Positions 41,096 to 52,161 of a stretch of 64,000 nt of DNA are shown here, one piece after another. This stretch comes from Aliiglaciecola lipolytica. GTDB lineage: Bacteria; Pseudomonadota; Gammaproteobacteria; Enterobacterales; Alteromonadaceae. Each line of letters starts with the position of its first letter. Within the stretch, counting starts at the first letter, position 1. The translations under genes were made by a program, and so were the position numbers. The notes below the pieces were generated by a model. It made no database searches and was not told the origin of the DNA. It worked only from the letters and a program-made list of their open reading frames with translations. The stretch spans positions 36,704 through 100,703 of the forward strand of contig NZ_JAHKPT010000032.1 of assembly GCF_018860635.1 (NCBI RefSeq), written 5' to 3'.

Positions 41096-41821
41096 CTATA
41101 GCTTGAATTGCTCGCCAAGGTATACATCTCTGACTTGTTGATTATTTAAAACTTCTTCTGCGGTTCCAGAAGCTATCAATTCACCATGACTCACAATATA
41201 CGCTTTTTCACACACGTCTAGCGTTTCACGCACATTATGATCAGTTATTAATACACCAATACCTCTATCGCGTAGGTGTTGAATTATTTTTTTTATATCG
41301 TTTACTGAAATCGGGTCAACACCAGCAAAGGGTTCATCCAATAGAATAAACTCAGGGGCGGCCGCTAATGCACGAGCGATCTCGACTCTTCTGCGCTCCC
41401 CGCCTGATAAACTCATGCCAAGGCTGTTACGAATATGGTTAATATTGAATTCATCCAATAATGCATCCGCTTGCTCTTCTCGCTGATCAGAACTTAATTC
41501 TTTTCGGGTTTGCAAAATTGCCATGATATTTTGGTAAACGGTTAATTTACGAAATATAGATGATTCTTGAGGAAGATACCCAATACCTTTTCGTGCACGG
41601 ATGTGCATGGGTTGTAAGGTTAACTCGGTCTGATCAATATAAATCTCGCCTTTATCGAGTGGCACTAACCCAACAATCATATAGAAGGTGGTCGTTTTAC
41701 CTGCACCATTGGGACCTAACAGGCCAACAATCTGTCCAGTAGAAACTTCAATGCTTACATCTCGCACCACTTGCCGAGATTTATAAGACTTCGCTAAATT
41801 GGTCGCTTTTAACGTTGCCAT
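41096..41821 (-). CDS. lptB: LPS export ABC transporter ATP-binding protein
   Basis: ATPase that powers LPS extraction from the inner membrane with LptF/LptG (not in this window). The 241 residues contain Walker [18 protein letters not shown]-loop YLPQESSIF, signature [15 protein letters not shown], Walker [14 protein letters not shown] and the switch His in [11 protein letters not shown]. Its ATG overlaps the lptA stop by one base (TAATG), giving translational coupling. Confidence 0.97.
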   Translation of the reverse strand: MATLKATNLAKSYKSRQVVRDVSIEVSTGQIVGLLGPNGAGKTTTFYMIVGLVPLDKGEIYIDQTELTLQPMHIRARKGIGYLPQESSIFRKLTVYQNIMAILQTRKELSSDQREEQADALLDEFNINHIRNSLGMSLSGGERRRVEIARALAAAPEFILLDEPFAGVDPISVNDIKKIIQHLRDRGIGVLITDHNVRETLDVCEKAYIVSHGELIASGTAEEVLNNQQVRDVYLGEQFKL

Positions 41822-42408
41822 TAAGGTTTTTCATCCTGCAACTTGTCTTGCTCTTCTTCAGTTTTTTTAGTGTCGTCAGTTTGCCGATTGCGAATGCTTT
41901 CTGGTTGGAAAATGGCAGTGACACCGCCTTCTGCGTTGCCGTCACTTTCTGCTATCAATTGCTCTAATTCCATATTAAATTGAATCGATTCACCTTTAAC
42001 AAGGCTACTATCCTGATTTAATTCGGCTGCACCATTGAGTGTCAGAGTACGATTCGATACTTCATATTTAATTTCATTGGCCGCGGCACTAATATTACTG
42101 CCATCATCGAGGGTTTGGCTGTATTTTGCTGGTTTACCACGAGCAATAAAAACTTCTTTACCTTCCCCTAAACCCGCAATAACCTCGACTTCGTCAGCCA
42201 AAATTTCAAGGCTACCTTGGGTGATTTTGACGTCTTTTCTAAATATCGACGTTTTGGTTTTGCCATCAAAAAAATTCGACTTTGAGTCAACTTTGATTGG
42301 CAAGCTAAAATCGTTCTCACCGGCAATAATAGCGGCGCTGAACATTAAGCTAATAAATAAAGCGCTAACGCGGCGCATATTGAGTTTGCACATGATTTTT
42401 AAGTTCAT
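41821..42408 (-). CDS. lptA: Periplasmic LPS bridge protein LptA
   Basis: Forms the beta-jellyroll bridge that carries LPS across the periplasm. A signal peptide ([19 protein letters not shown]) is followed by the OstA-type domain with [20 protein letters not shown] and [18 protein letters not shown]. The tail after residue ~170 is charged and probably disordered. The start is uncertain: ATG at 42408, 42393 or 42378. AGGA lies only 2 nt before 42408, and the last choice gives the cleanest signal peptide. Its beginning overlaps the lptC end. Confidence 0.93.
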   Translation of the reverse strand: MNLKIMCKLNMRRVSALFISLMFSAAIIAGENDFSLPIKVDSKSNFFDGKTKTSIFRKDVKITQGSLEILADEVEVIAGLGEGKEVFIARGKPAKYSQTLDDGSNISAAANEIKYEVSNRTLTLNGAAELNQDSSLVKGESIQFNMELEQLIAESDGNAEGGVTAIFQPESIRNRQTDDTKKTEEEQDKLQDEKP

Positions 42409-42925
42409 ATTCCTGTGTAGTTAAATTTGCTACAAAACCGTTACTTTTAACAATGAAATCTTTCCCGTTTATCTCAACCGGTTCGTCAGACATCATTGTT
42501 TTATCGACTAAATTAATTTCTAAAAACTGGGTTCTGATTGTTTGCACAAATCCCGATTCATCGAGGCTTCTAATCTCTACATCAGTTTCTAATTGAATTC
42601 GATTATCTTCATACAGCGTGCCTTCCTCAGCTTCTACATGCCAAGGCGTTTGCTCATCGGAAACATAGATGGTGTATTTAGGTTGGCTGAATAAAGTGAA
42701 GCCTAGGATTTGATAATGTTCCATTTTAAGCGCGAATACCTGATGATTCACTTCGCCGTTTTCATTGTAAAGAGTGCTGCGCATATTCCTCGCCTGATAA
42801 TTAGGCTGCCAGGAATCTTCATTACTAGAATCTGTCTGTTCTGGATCTGAACCCATCCACCCTGGCACATATACCATCAAGACTAGCACAAACAAGATGC
42901 CAATGCTTAGGGTGATACGATTCAT
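42365..42925 (-). CDS. lptC: LPS transport protein LptC
   Basis: Bitopic inner-membrane protein receiving LPS from LptB2FG and handing it to LptA. The 186 residues start with one transmembrane helix (residues 5-24) and a periplasmic jellyroll domain containing YNENGEVNHQVFALKMEHYQ and VEAEEGTLYEDNRIQLETDV. It overlaps kdsC by 4 bp upstream and the beginning of lptA downstream, inside the kds-lpt operon. Confidence 0.93.
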   Translation of the reverse strand: MNRITLSIGILFVLVLMVYVPGWMGSDPEQTDSSNEDSWQPNYQARNMRSTLYNENGEVNHQVFALKMEHYQILGFTLFSQPKYTIYVSDEQTPWHVEAEEGTLYEDNRIQLETDVEIRSLDESGFVQTIRTQFLEINLVDKTMMSDEPVEINGKDFIVKSNGFVANLTTQEYELKNHVQTQYAPR

Positions 42926-43476
42926 ACACTACTACCGTAAATACGATTTAATTTGTTGTTGGCAAACAAAATTAGATCACAGATTTCTCTCACTGCGCCA
43001 GCACCACCAGTTGTTTTAGTGACATATTCTGCCACTGATTTCACATATGGGTGGCCATTAGGAACACTGATCGACACACTGCTTTGTTCAAACATACCTA
43101 CATCAGGCATATCATCACCCATTGACGCGATATTCTCTTTTTTCAGGTTTAATCCCGTTTTGAGTTTATGTACTGCGGTCTTTTTGTCTTCGACACCTTG
43201 AATGATCAGAGACACGCCTAGGGCTGACATTCTATTTTCCACAATGGCGGACTGGCGACCAGTGACTATTGCCACATCAATGCCAATTTCCAACATTGAC
43301 TTTACGCCATAGCCATCAAGTGTATGAAACGCTTTAAGTTCTTCACCATTGTTTCCCATAAAAATGCTGCCATCAGAGAAGATGCCATCTACGTCACACA
43401 CCAGTAATTTAATTTTACTAAGCTTATTAATGAAATGGTTATTAACTGGACCATAAAGGGTTTCAATAATTGACAC
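42922..43476 (-). CDS. kdsC: 3-deoxy-D-manno-octulosonate 8-phosphate phosphatase
   Basis: HAD-family phosphatase releasing free Kdo for lipid A attachment. The 184 residues have the nucleophile motif LVCDVDGIFSDG, motif II AIVTGRQS, the Lys motif in GVEDKKTAVHKL and motif IV SMGDDMPDVGMF. It lacks a cap domain, as expected for C0 KdsC. The start is GTG at 43476, overlapping the kdsD stop by one base (TAGTG). Confidence 0.95.
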   Translation of the reverse strand: MSIIETLYGPVNNHFINKLSKIKLLVCDVDGIFSDGSIFMGNNGEELKAFHTLDGYGVKSMLEIGIDVAIVTGRQSAIVENRMSALGVSLIIQGVEDKKTAVHKLKTGLNLKKENIASMGDDMPDVGMFEQSSVSISVPNGHPYVKSVAEYVTKTTGGAGAVREICDLILFANNKLNRIYGSSV

Positions 43477-44444
43477 TAAACAACTCCGGCTTTTAGTAAC
43501 ATATGCATATTTAATGCGCCAACTGGCTTATTTTCATGATCTACTGCAAACATTGAATTGATACTGTATTTCTCCATCAAATTAAGTCCTTCAACTGCTA
43601 ACATTTCCGGTCGACCCGTTTTGCTGTTAGCTGTCATTACCTCAGAAACTGGGGTTGAGTGTATATCAATCCTATCGTCAAGGATGCGGCGCAAGTCACC
43701 ATCTGTAAAAATCCCAACCAACTTGCCAGTCTCGTCTATTATTCCTGTCATTCCTAGCCCTTTTCGAGAAATTTCGAACAAAGCATTGCGCACGGTTTGA
43801 TCTAATTTCACTAAGGGTAACTCATCACCTGTATGCATGATATCTGCAATTGTTAATAACAGCCTACGACCTAAACTTCCACCTGGATGAGACAGCGCAA
43901 AATCGGCAGAGGTAAACCCACTGGCGTTTAATAATGCTACAGCTAATGCATCACCCATTGCCAAAGTCGCAGTCGTACTGGCGGTTGGTGCTAACCCTAA
44001 CGAACAGGCTTCTTGTTCTACCTTAATACACAGTACTTCATCAGAGTGTTTACCTAACGAGCTGGTAGTACTGTTTGTCATTGAAATGATGGGGACTTCC
44101 ATTCGTTTAACCACGGGGATTAAATTCAGTAACTCCGCCGTTTCACCAGAGTTAGAAATAGCCAACAACACATCCTGGTTGGTTATCATCCCTAAATCAC
44201 CATGGTTAGCTTCCCCAGGATGCATGAAAAAGGCGGGGGTGCCAGTGCTGGCTAGCGTGGCGGCAATTTTATGGCCGATATGACCTGATTTTCCCATGCC
44301 ACAAACAACCACTTTTCCTTTACAGTTTTGAATGATTTGACAACTTCTTTCAAAACTTTCATCAATATATTCTCGCAACTGTAGAATCGCTTTAGACTCT
44401 ATTTCCAAAACCTTAAGTGCCGATGCGATATAATCTGAAGACAT
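43476..44444 (-). CDS. kdsD: D-arabinose 5-phosphate isomerase
   Basis: Converts ribulose 5-phosphate to arabinose 5-phosphate, the first step of Kdo synthesis. The 322 residues contain an N-terminal SIS domain (VVVCGMGKSGHIGHKIAATL; HPGEANHGDLGMI; LAISNSGETAELL) and two C-terminal CBS domains (~200-320, with GKLVGIFTDGDLRRIL). It is coupled to kdsC and follows caxA by 16 bp. Confidence 0.96.
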   Translation of the reverse strand: MSSDYIASALKVLEIESKAILQLREYIDESFERSCQIIQNCKGKVVVCGMGKSGHIGHKIAATLASTGTPAFFMHPGEANHGDLGMITNQDVLLAISNSGETAELLNLIPVVKRMEVPIISMTNSTTSSLGKHSDEVLCIKVEQEACSLGLAPTASTTATLAMGDALAVALLNASGFTSADFALSHPGGSLGRRLLLTIADIMHTGDELPLVKLDQTVRNALFEISRKGLGMTGIIDETGKLVGIFTDGDLRRILDDRIDIHSTPVSEVMTANSKTGRPEMLAVEGLNLMEKYSINSMFAVDHENKPVGALNMHMLLKAGVV

Positions 44445-44460
44445 AGTTAATTCGCTTTAT

Positions 44461-45417
44461 TTAAATAAACAAGAATGCGCAATAGGCTAGATAACAAACG
44501 ACGAAGGCTACACCTTCCCAACGGTTTATTTGCCTTGTGCCTCGGATATTAAAACTAAATAAAATAAGTAAGACGGTCACGAATAACATGGCGTACATAT
44601 CTCGATTGGCGACATTTTCGTCTATTATTCCTGGGGATATAAGTCCAGGCATAGCCAATACGGCAAGAATATTGAAAATGTTTGAACCAATGATATTGCC
44701 TAATACGAGATCGTCTTCGCCTTTCAATACTCCGGCTATACAGGCTGCCAATTCCGGTAAACTAGTACCGAGCGCTATAATGGTTAACCCAATAAGTAAT
44801 TCACTCATTCCCAAGTATCTTGCGATATGAACAGCAGAGTCAACCATGAAGTGCGCGCTCAAGGGGAGGAAGATAAGCCCTAAAACAACCCAAAAAATAG
44901 CTTTTGATGGCGGTACATCGCGGGGAATTTCATCGGCGGTTTCTGTGTGCAATGGATCATTTTTTTCAGCACTTAGAGATATCCAGGTTAACCCCCCAAT
45001 AGTAAACACAAATAAAGCGATTAACACTAAACCTTCAATAAAGCTTAAATGACCATCTGCTAAAAAGTAAACGGCCAACAAAGTCACAGATAACAGAACA
45101 GGAAGTTCGCGCTTAATCGTACTGCTTGAAACCATCAATGGCTTTAATATCGCGGTTATACCCAGTACCAAGGCAATATTAGTAATATTAGAACCAATGG
45201 CATTTCCGACAGCGGTATCAGGGTTATTATTTAAAGATGCTGTCGCTGAGACAACTATTTCAGGCGCAGATGAGCCCATGGCAACTATTGTTAACCCAAT
45301 AACCATGGGCGAAACGCCAATGTTGGTGGCGAGTGCTGAGGCTCCATAAACAAATTTGTCGGCGCTCCAGCTAAGAACAGCTAGACCGGCTATAAAAATA
45401 AGGATTTCTAATATCAC
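44461..45417 (-). CDS. Calcium/sodium antiporter (CaxA/YrbG family)
   Basis: K+-independent Na+/Ca2+ exchanger of the inner membrane, 318 residues and ten helices. The two alpha-repeats are plainly visible: GLTIVAMGSSAPEIVVSATA near residue 42 and GLTIIALGTSLPELAACIAG near residue 205, each with the conserved acidic residue. The start is GTG at 45417, with no clear ribosome site; no other start keeps the first helix. It heads the kds-lpt-rpoN series, as yrbG does in E. coli. Confidence 0.94.
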   Translation of the reverse strand: MILEILIFIAGLAVLSWSADKFVYGASALATNIGVSPMVIGLTIVAMGSSAPEIVVSATASLNNNPDTAVGNAIGSNITNIALVLGITAILKPLMVSSSTIKRELPVLLSVTLLAVYFLADGHLSFIEGLVLIALFVFTIGGLTWISLSAEKNDPLHTETADEIPRDVPPSKAIFWVVLGLIFLPLSAHFMVDSAVHIARYLGMSELLIGLTIIALGTSLPELAACIAGVLKGEDDLVLGNIIGSNIFNILAVLAMPGLISPGIIDENVANRDMYAMLFVTVLLILFSFNIRGTRQINRWEGVAFVVCYLAYCAFLFI

Positions 45418-45870
45418 TTGACTATTTCTTTAAAAAACAATGATATGATTATCGCAAAATACATATGTAATTCCTAATGACTTTACAATAATAATTTATC
45501 GTCTCAGATAAGCCATAATTTTACTTATCTAAACGGACCTTTACTTTGTATTTACAATCTTTGATCAAGATATTGTGACCTATCAATTTATATCAAGGCT
45601 GAATAGGTGTTATCTAAAATATTATAGCCACAACAACAGATACAATTCGTTTTGCGTTACGCTTTGTTACAAATCGAAGCAGTTAGTCAATAACGCCCCA
45701 TAATCTATACTGTTATCATTCATTTAAATAGCGTGATTAATTTTGGTCATTTTGAGTGGAATAATTGTTTATTAACCTTGAAAAACGATAAAATGGCCTC
45801 AAATCGTCGCATCGGTTGAAACATTTTAGGTGTTTGTCGTGTCTACTCAGCCAGGCCACTCGGAGTTTCG
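45418..45870. other. Divergent intergenic region caxA-mlaF (453 bp)
   Basis: AT-rich region between two divergent envelope operons and the presumed site of both promoters. A TTGACT hexamer at 45418-45423 has a weak -10 (TGATAT) 17 bp on, but it is over 420 bp from mlaF, so I do not call it. No RNA gene or repeat was recognised. Confidence 0.5.
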
Positions 45871-46668
45871 GTGAAAAATTTAATAGAAATAGATAGTTTG
45901 ACCTTTAAACGTGGTAACCGTGTAATTTACGACAATATTTCGTTACACATACCAGAAGGGAAAACCACGGCAATAATGGGTCCTAGTGGGATCGGTAAAA
46001 CAACGCTTTTAAAACTGATTGGTGGGCAGTTGCGCCCCAACAGTGGTGATATTCAATTTCGTGGTGAATCCATTCCAGGAATGAGCCGTAAACGATTATT
46101 TCATGTTCGCCGTCAGATGAGTATGTTGTTCCAAAGTGGTGCTTTATTTACAGATATCAGTGTTTTCGACAACATTGCATATCCTTTGCGTGAACACAGT
46201 AACTTGTCTGAGGATTTAATTAAAACCATTGTTTTATTAAAACTTCAAGCGGTAGGGCTGCGCGGTGCAGTCAATTTAATGCCCAGTGAATTATCTGGCG
46301 GAATGGCGCGTCGAGCAGCGCTTGCTCGGGCTATTGCATTAGATCCTGAGTTGATTTTGTACGATGAACCCTTTGCCGGACAAGATCCGATATCTATGGG
46401 TGTACTGGTTAAACTGATTAAAGAATTAAATAACGCGTTGAATTTGACCAGTGTGGTGGTAACCCACGATGTAAAAGAAGTGATGAGTATCGCCGATCAT
46501 GTTTACATTCTGGCCGAAAAGAAAATTATTGGCTCAGGGACTCCTGAGGAAATTAAGCAAAGCGACTCAGCGTTAGTGCAACAATTTTTACGTGGTGAAG
46601 CAGATGGACCTGTGCCATTCCACTATCCAGCGAAATCGCTGGAGCAAGAATTTTTAGGAGTGAGTTAG
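45871..46668 (+). CDS. mlaF: Mla phospholipid transport ATP-binding protein
   Basis: ATPase of the MlaFEDB complex, which moves phospholipids between the inner membrane and the periplasmic carrier MlaC to keep the outer leaflet asymmetric. The 265 residues show Walker [15 protein letters not shown], signature [15 protein letters not shown], Walker [14 protein letters not shown] and the switch His in [10 protein letters not shown]. The start is GTG at 45871 with GGAG 5 nt upstream. Its stop overlaps the mlaE start by one base. Confidence 0.96.
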   Translation: MKNLIEIDSLTFKRGNRVIYDNISLHIPEGKTTAIMGPSGIGKTTLLKLIGGQLRPNSGDIQFRGESIPGMSRKRLFHVRRQMSMLFQSGALFTDISVFDNIAYPLREHSNLSEDLIKTIVLLKLQAVGLRGAVNLMPSELSGGMARRAALARAIALDPELILYDEPFAGQDPISMGVLVKLIKELNNALNLTSVVVTHDVKEVMSIADHVYILAEKKIIGSGTPEEIKQSDSALVQQFLRGEADGPVPFHYPAKSLEQEFLGVS

Positions 46669-47444
46669 TGGATTGGTTAGCAAAACTTGGACAATCAACA
46701 CTTGATCGATTTGCAGCCATTGGGCGAGCGACCGGTATGCTTATGGGAGCAGTGTTAGCTGCCCCTCAAATTAAAAATATCTCATTGACGATAAAACAAG
46801 TTTACGTGGTTGGTGTGCAGTCACTTTCCATTATTATCGTTTCTGGTTTGTTTATTGGCATGGTTATGGCGCTGCAAGGCTATACTATTTTAGTTGATTA
46901 TGGTGCTGAAGGTAGCTTAGGCCCTATGGTTGCCTTGTCTATTTTACGAGAGCTAGGACCTGTTGTTACAGCATTGCTGTTTGCTGGCCGCGCTGGTTCG
47001 GCGTTAACCGCTGAAATCGGTTTGATGAAAGCCACAGAACAACTGAGTAGTTTAGAAATGATGGCCGTTGATCCGCTACGTCGAGTAGTCGCTCCTAGGC
47101 TCTGGGCTGGTTTAATATCAATGCCGATGTTGACTATGATTTTTAGTGCGGTAGGTATTTTAGGTGGACACTTAGTTGGTGTTGAATGGCTTGGTGTTGA
47201 CGTGGGAAGTTACTGGTCAATCATGCAGTCTACCGTTGAATGGAACGAAGACGTGATGAATGGTGTCATTAAAAGTGTTTTCTTTGCGTTTGTGATCACC
47301 TGGATCGCTATCTTCAAAGGATACGACTCAGTGCCTACTTCGGAAGGAATAAGTGCAGCGACAACACAAACCGTAGTGTATTCATCATTGGCTGTACTTG
47401 GATTAGATTTCGTTTTAACCGCAATTATGTTTGGAATAGAGTGA
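46668..47444 (+). CDS. mlaE: Mla phospholipid transport permease
   Basis: Integral membrane subunit of the Mla transporter, 258 residues with an interfacial N-terminal helix and about five membrane helices. Family segments include [40 protein letters not shown] and [20 protein letters not shown]. The start is GTG at 46668, sharing its first base with the mlaF stop, with AGGAG upstream. Confidence 0.96.
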   Translation: MDWLAKLGQSTLDRFAAIGRATGMLMGAVLAAPQIKNISLTIKQVYVVGVQSLSIIIVSGLFIGMVMALQGYTILVDYGAEGSLGPMVALSILRELGPVVTALLFAGRAGSALTAEIGLMKATEQLSSLEMMAVDPLRRVVAPRLWAGLISMPMLTMIFSAVGILGGHLVGVEWLGVDVGSYWSIMQSTVEWNEDVMNGVIKSVFFAFVITWIAIFKGYDSVPTSEGISAATTQTVVYSSLAVLGLDFVLTAIMFGIE

Positions 47445-47454
47445 GGAATTGAGC

Positions 47455-47922
47455 ATGACATCAAGGAAAGTTGAAGTATTAGTTGGATTGTTTGTTGCAA
47501 TGGCGATTGCAGCCTCACTAATGTTAGCACTAAACGTAGCCAGTCGAGGTTCTGTGGGGCAGGGAGATACTTATACCCTGTATGCCAAGTTTGACAACAT
47601 TGGTGGTTTAAAAGAGCGTTCTTCGGTAAAAGTGGGCGGCGTTGTGATTGGTCGAGTCGAGAAAATTAAATTGGATCCAAAAGACTTTACACCCGTAGTT
47701 ACCTTGAGTATTTCTACTACCTATAACCAATTTCCAGAAACCAGTTCAGCATCGATTTTAACCTCTGGTTTATTGGGCGAGCAGTATGTGGGATTTCAAC
47801 CGGGGTTCACTATCGATGATATCGAAAATCTAGCTGATGGTGACTATATTGCCGACACCAAATCAGCGCTCGTTTTAGAAGATCTAATAGGTCAATTTTT
47901 ATTTAGTAAAGGCAGTGACTAA
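47455..47922 (+). CDS. mlaD: Mla phospholipid transport MCE-domain protein
   Basis: Single-pass protein whose MCE domain forms a hexameric ring between MlaE and MlaC. From the ATG at 47455 it has 155 residues: one transmembrane helix (residues ~6-27) and the MCE core (YAKFDNIGGLKERSSVKVGG, then LTSGLLGEQYVGFQPG). GAGGA lies about 8 nt before this ATG, which is why the TTG at 47449 is rejected. Confidence 0.95.
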   Translation: MTSRKVEVLVGLFVAMAIAASLMLALNVASRGSVGQGDTYTLYAKFDNIGGLKERSSVKVGGVVIGRVEKIKLDPKDFTPVVTLSISTTYNQFPETSSASILTSGLLGEQYVGFQPGFTIDDIENLADGDYIADTKSALVLEDLIGQFLFSKGSD

Positions 47923-47947
47923 GCTGCCAATCTCGTTGGGAAAAATT

Positions 47948-48595
47948 ATGAGAAACAGGTTTTTAATAAAGATAGCGTCAATCGCATTGTTGACGATTGG
48001 TTTAAATGCTCACGGGCAAACCATTGATGAGACTAACCCATACAGCATGGTAAAAGATGTTGCGTCTCAGACTTTTGACCGCATCAAACGTGAAAAGCAA
48101 AAAATTTCTGAAGATCCGGAAGTATTGCGGGTGATCATGAAAGAAGAATTGTTACCCCATGTTGACTATAAGTTTTCTGCGTTCAAGGTATTAGGTAAAT
48201 ACGTTACTAAAGCTGAAAAGGCGCAACTACAAGAATTCGTTGCTGTTTTTAGAGAATACCTGGTCACCACTTATGCAGTGGCTATGGGCTATTACGACGA
48301 CCAAACTGTAGAGTTCGAGCCTGAGTCTGATTTTGAAGATGAGCGCAGCGTGACAGTTCGAGCCATAGTAAAAGACGGAAAACGTCCAGACATTAAGATT
48401 GCGTTTAAAGTTAGAAAAGACAGAAAAACCAACGAATGGAAAGCTTACGATATGGTTGCTGAGGGAATCAGTATGTTGTCTTCGAAACAAAGTGAATTCG
48501 AAAGCATTTTACGTCAACAAGGCATCGACAAAGTCATTGAGTTAATGCGTGAGAAAATAGAACAACCTATTTCGCTTGAAAAGAAAGAGGCTTAA
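47948..48595 (+). CDS. mlaC: Periplasmic phospholipid carrier MlaC
   Basis: Soluble shuttle that carries phospholipids between the inner-membrane Mla complex and the outer-membrane side. The protein has 215 residues from the ATG at 47948, with a signal peptide (residues 1-22, ending NAHGQ) and the MlaC/Ttg2D domain (FREYLVTTYAVAMGYYDDQT; YDMVAEGISMLSSKQSEF). The longer GTG frame starting at 47915 would overlap mlaD and spoil the signal peptide. Confidence 0.95.
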   Translation: MRNRFLIKIASIALLTIGLNAHGQTIDETNPYSMVKDVASQTFDRIKREKQKISEDPEVLRVIMKEELLPHVDYKFSAFKVLGKYVTKAEKAQLQEFVAVFREYLVTTYAVAMGYYDDQTVEFEPESDFEDERSVTVRAIVKDGKRPDIKIAFKVRKDRKTNEWKAYDMVAEGISMLSSKQSEFESILRQQGIDKVIELMREKIEQPISLEKKEA

Positions 48596-48919
48596 GTGGC
48601 TGAGCAATCAAACGCGATTAAAGTTACAACAAGTAATAGCGGCGCCTTTTATTTAAAAGGTGATTTAAATCGCGATACGGTAATGAAGTGTTGGCCGCAA
48701 CAACAAAGTGACATTCAAACCTGTAAGACAAACGCATCAACACTACAGGTCGATTTTGCCGGAGTGAATCAGGTTGATACAGCTGGATTGGCCTGGGTTA
48801 TGCGGCTATCGAAAAACTGTAAATCGGAAAATGTGCCTCTAGAATTGCTTAACTTGCCTGAAGGATTAATAAAACTTGCCAATTTAAGCAACGTTAGCAC
48901 TATTTTGTCGATACAATAG
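48596..48919 (+). CDS. mlaB: Mla STAS-domain subunit
   Basis: Cytoplasmic STAS protein that stabilises and activates MlaF in the transporter complex, 107 residues. The conserved motif is VNQVDTAGLAWVMRLSKNCK, with the Thr required in E. coli MlaB. GTG start at 48596 directly follows the mlaC stop; AAAGAGG precedes it. Confidence 0.9.
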   Translation: MAEQSNAIKVTTSNSGAFYLKGDLNRDTVMKCWPQQQSDIQTCKTNASTLQVDFAGVNQVDTAGLAWVMRLSKNCKSENVPLELLNLPEGLIKLANLSNVSTILSIQ

Positions 48920-48947
48920 CCGAAATTTATCAATCGAAAGAGTACAA

Positions 48948-50476
<1,529 letters not shown>

Positions 50477-50481
50477 CCACG

Positions 50482-50937
50482 TTAGGCGCTGAACATTTCA
50501 AACGCGAAAATCACCGGTATGACCAATACCATTAACAGTATTAGTGCAGTAACAGTAATAACCAAAACTCGCCAATTGGATTGAAATCTAAACAAATCAC
50601 TTTCGATTATTTGTTGTTTACTGCACTGGTGTTTTTCAGCTATCTGACGGGCAACAATACAATAGACAATAGGAATAACTGTATTTGGGAAGTTCTCAGG
50701 AATAATCGGCAATAAGCAGATAAAAACCAAGCACAAAGATAACCCCCATCGTAGGGTTTGTTGAGCTTTATCGAACTGATTCAAAGCAGAAAAATTCTGA
50801 TATAAAAAGTATACTGCGGCCAGAGGACCACCGATAAAAGCGCCTAAGGTTATCTGATTCGGTGAAAAGATTGAGGTGCTGTCAGTGGATAACGATTGGC
50901 CCATGTCGCTTTTCGGTGCGCTATAGGGATTTTCCAT
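50482..50937 (-). CDS. Hypothetical membrane protein, 151 aa
   Basis: Begins MENPYSAPKSD, a proline-containing leader seen on several small bacterial membrane proteins, followed by about four hydrophobic segments (residues ~30-48, 64-84, 85-98 and 122-147). I do not recognise a named family. It ends 5 bp from murA on the opposite strand and lies 41 bp downstream of degS on the same strand, so it may be read with degS. Confidence 0.7.
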   Translation of the reverse strand: MENPYSAPKSDMGQSLSTDSTSIFSPNQITLGAFIGGPLAAVYFLYQNFSALNQFDKAQQTLRWGLSLCLVFICLLPIIPENFPNTVIPIVYCIVARQIAEKHQCSKQQIIESDLFRFQSNWRVLVITVTALILLMVLVIPVIFAFEMFSA

Positions 50938-50978
50938 AGTTTAAAACTTCCTTACTAACTTCAATAACTGAATTTCTG

Positions 50979-52043
50979 TTAAGTGCTAGCTTCGCCAACC
51001 GTCACTTTAATATTGATAACTTTACCATTGCGAGATATCGACAAATCTAATTGCTCACCAGGGCGGCTTTTCGCAATCATGTCGAAAGTTTGATCCAATG
51101 TTTCTAACTCAACTTGATTCATCGATAAAATGATATCGTATTGTTGTAAACCTGCCAATTCAGCAGGGCCTCCAGGGGCAACGTTGGTAACAACTATGCC
51201 GGCTAGATTAGGATCGATACCACCAGTAAAACCAAGTTGTCCATGAGTTGCCTTACCATTTTCGATGATTTCATCCATGACTCGACGAGCCAATGTGTAA
51301 GGTACCGCGAAAAAGATGCCGTTCACATCAATCACTCTGCGTTGACTATCCAAAGTTTTGAAGTTGGCGTTATTAATACCAATTAAAACGCCGTTGCTAT
51401 CGACCAAAGCGCCGCCAGAGTTACCTTCATGCATTACCGCATCGGTTTGAATAAACTCTCTGAAATTTTGGGTAATGGTGTGGCCCGAACGACTAATGAT
51501 GCCTTGGGTAATGGTCTGGCCAATATTCAATGGGTTACCTATGGCTAAAACCACATCACCGACGCGAATTTGCGGATCTTCAATTTGCGGAATAACTTGT
51601 AAATTATCGGCTGTAATTTTTAACACTGCTAGGTCGGTAAGTTCATCATATCCCGCAAGTTCAGCAGTAACACGGCGTCCGTCTGGAAGTCCTACAATAG
51701 TGCTTTCAGCATTTTGGATAACATGCCAGCAGGTGAGGATGTAGCCGCTTTGGGTCATTATCACACCTGAGCCTAGACTAGTGCGATTTACTTGCCGACG
51801 TCGAACAATATCAATACTACTGCTGTATATATTAACCACTGCGGGGGCTGAGCGACTTATTGCGTCGTAATAACTTTGTTTTTCAGGCTCTGCTTCGCTG
51901 CGATTAAACACATCAAAGCTCAAGCCACTGCCACGTCTTAGTTCTGGCACTAATGCTAATATAAGCGCTGAGATAATTAATCCCAAAGCGACGGATTTTG
52001 TTAAAAACTGGAGCCAGACTGGTATTTTCACGTGGTAGATCAA
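50979..52043 (-). CDS. degS: Membrane-anchored serine endoprotease DegS
   Basis: Periplasmic protease that senses misfolded outer-membrane proteins through its PDZ domain and starts RseA cleavage, releasing sigma-E. The 354 residues contain one N-terminal membrane anchor (~10-32), a trypsin-like domain with His in TCWHVIQNA, Asp in DELTDLAVLKI and Ser in MHEGNSGGALVD, then a single PDZ domain (~255-345). The start is uncertain between TTG at 52043 and GTG at 52031; neither has a strong ribosome site. A terminator separates it from the upstream degQ. Confidence 0.95.
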   Translation of the reverse strand: MIYHVKIPVWLQFLTKSVALGLIISALILALVPELRRGSGLSFDVFNRSEAEPEKQSYYDAISRSAPAVVNIYSSSIDIVRRRQVNRTSLGSGVIMTQSGYILTCWHVIQNAESTIVGLPDGRRVTAELAGYDELTDLAVLKITADNLQVIPQIEDPQIRVGDVVLAIGNPLNIGQTITQGIISRSGHTITQNFREFIQTDAVMHEGNSGGALVDSNGVLIGINNANFKTLDSQRRVIDVNGIFFAVPYTLARRVMDEIIENGKATHGQLGFTGGIDPNLAGIVVTNVAPGGPAELAGLQQYDIILSMNQVELETLDQTFDMIAKSRPGEQLDLSISRNGKVINIKVTVGEAST

Positions 52044-52109
52044 GTTAAACGACTGATTATTAAGAGTAACACTGAATAATCATTGATGGTAGGTATCTAA
52101 GGTGGATAA

Positions 52110-52146
52110 AAGCATAACAGCCGCAGATTTGTTGGCTGTTATGCTT
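52110..52146 (-). terminator. Rho-independent terminator after degQ
   Basis: AAGCATAACAGCC and its exact complement GGCTGTTATGCTT form a 13-bp stem with an 11-nt loop. Read on the minus strand it is followed by TTTTATCC and lies 15 bp past the degQ stop. It would separate degQ transcription from degS, at least partly. Confidence 0.85.
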
Positions 52147-52161
52147 AAAACGGTTAATAAA

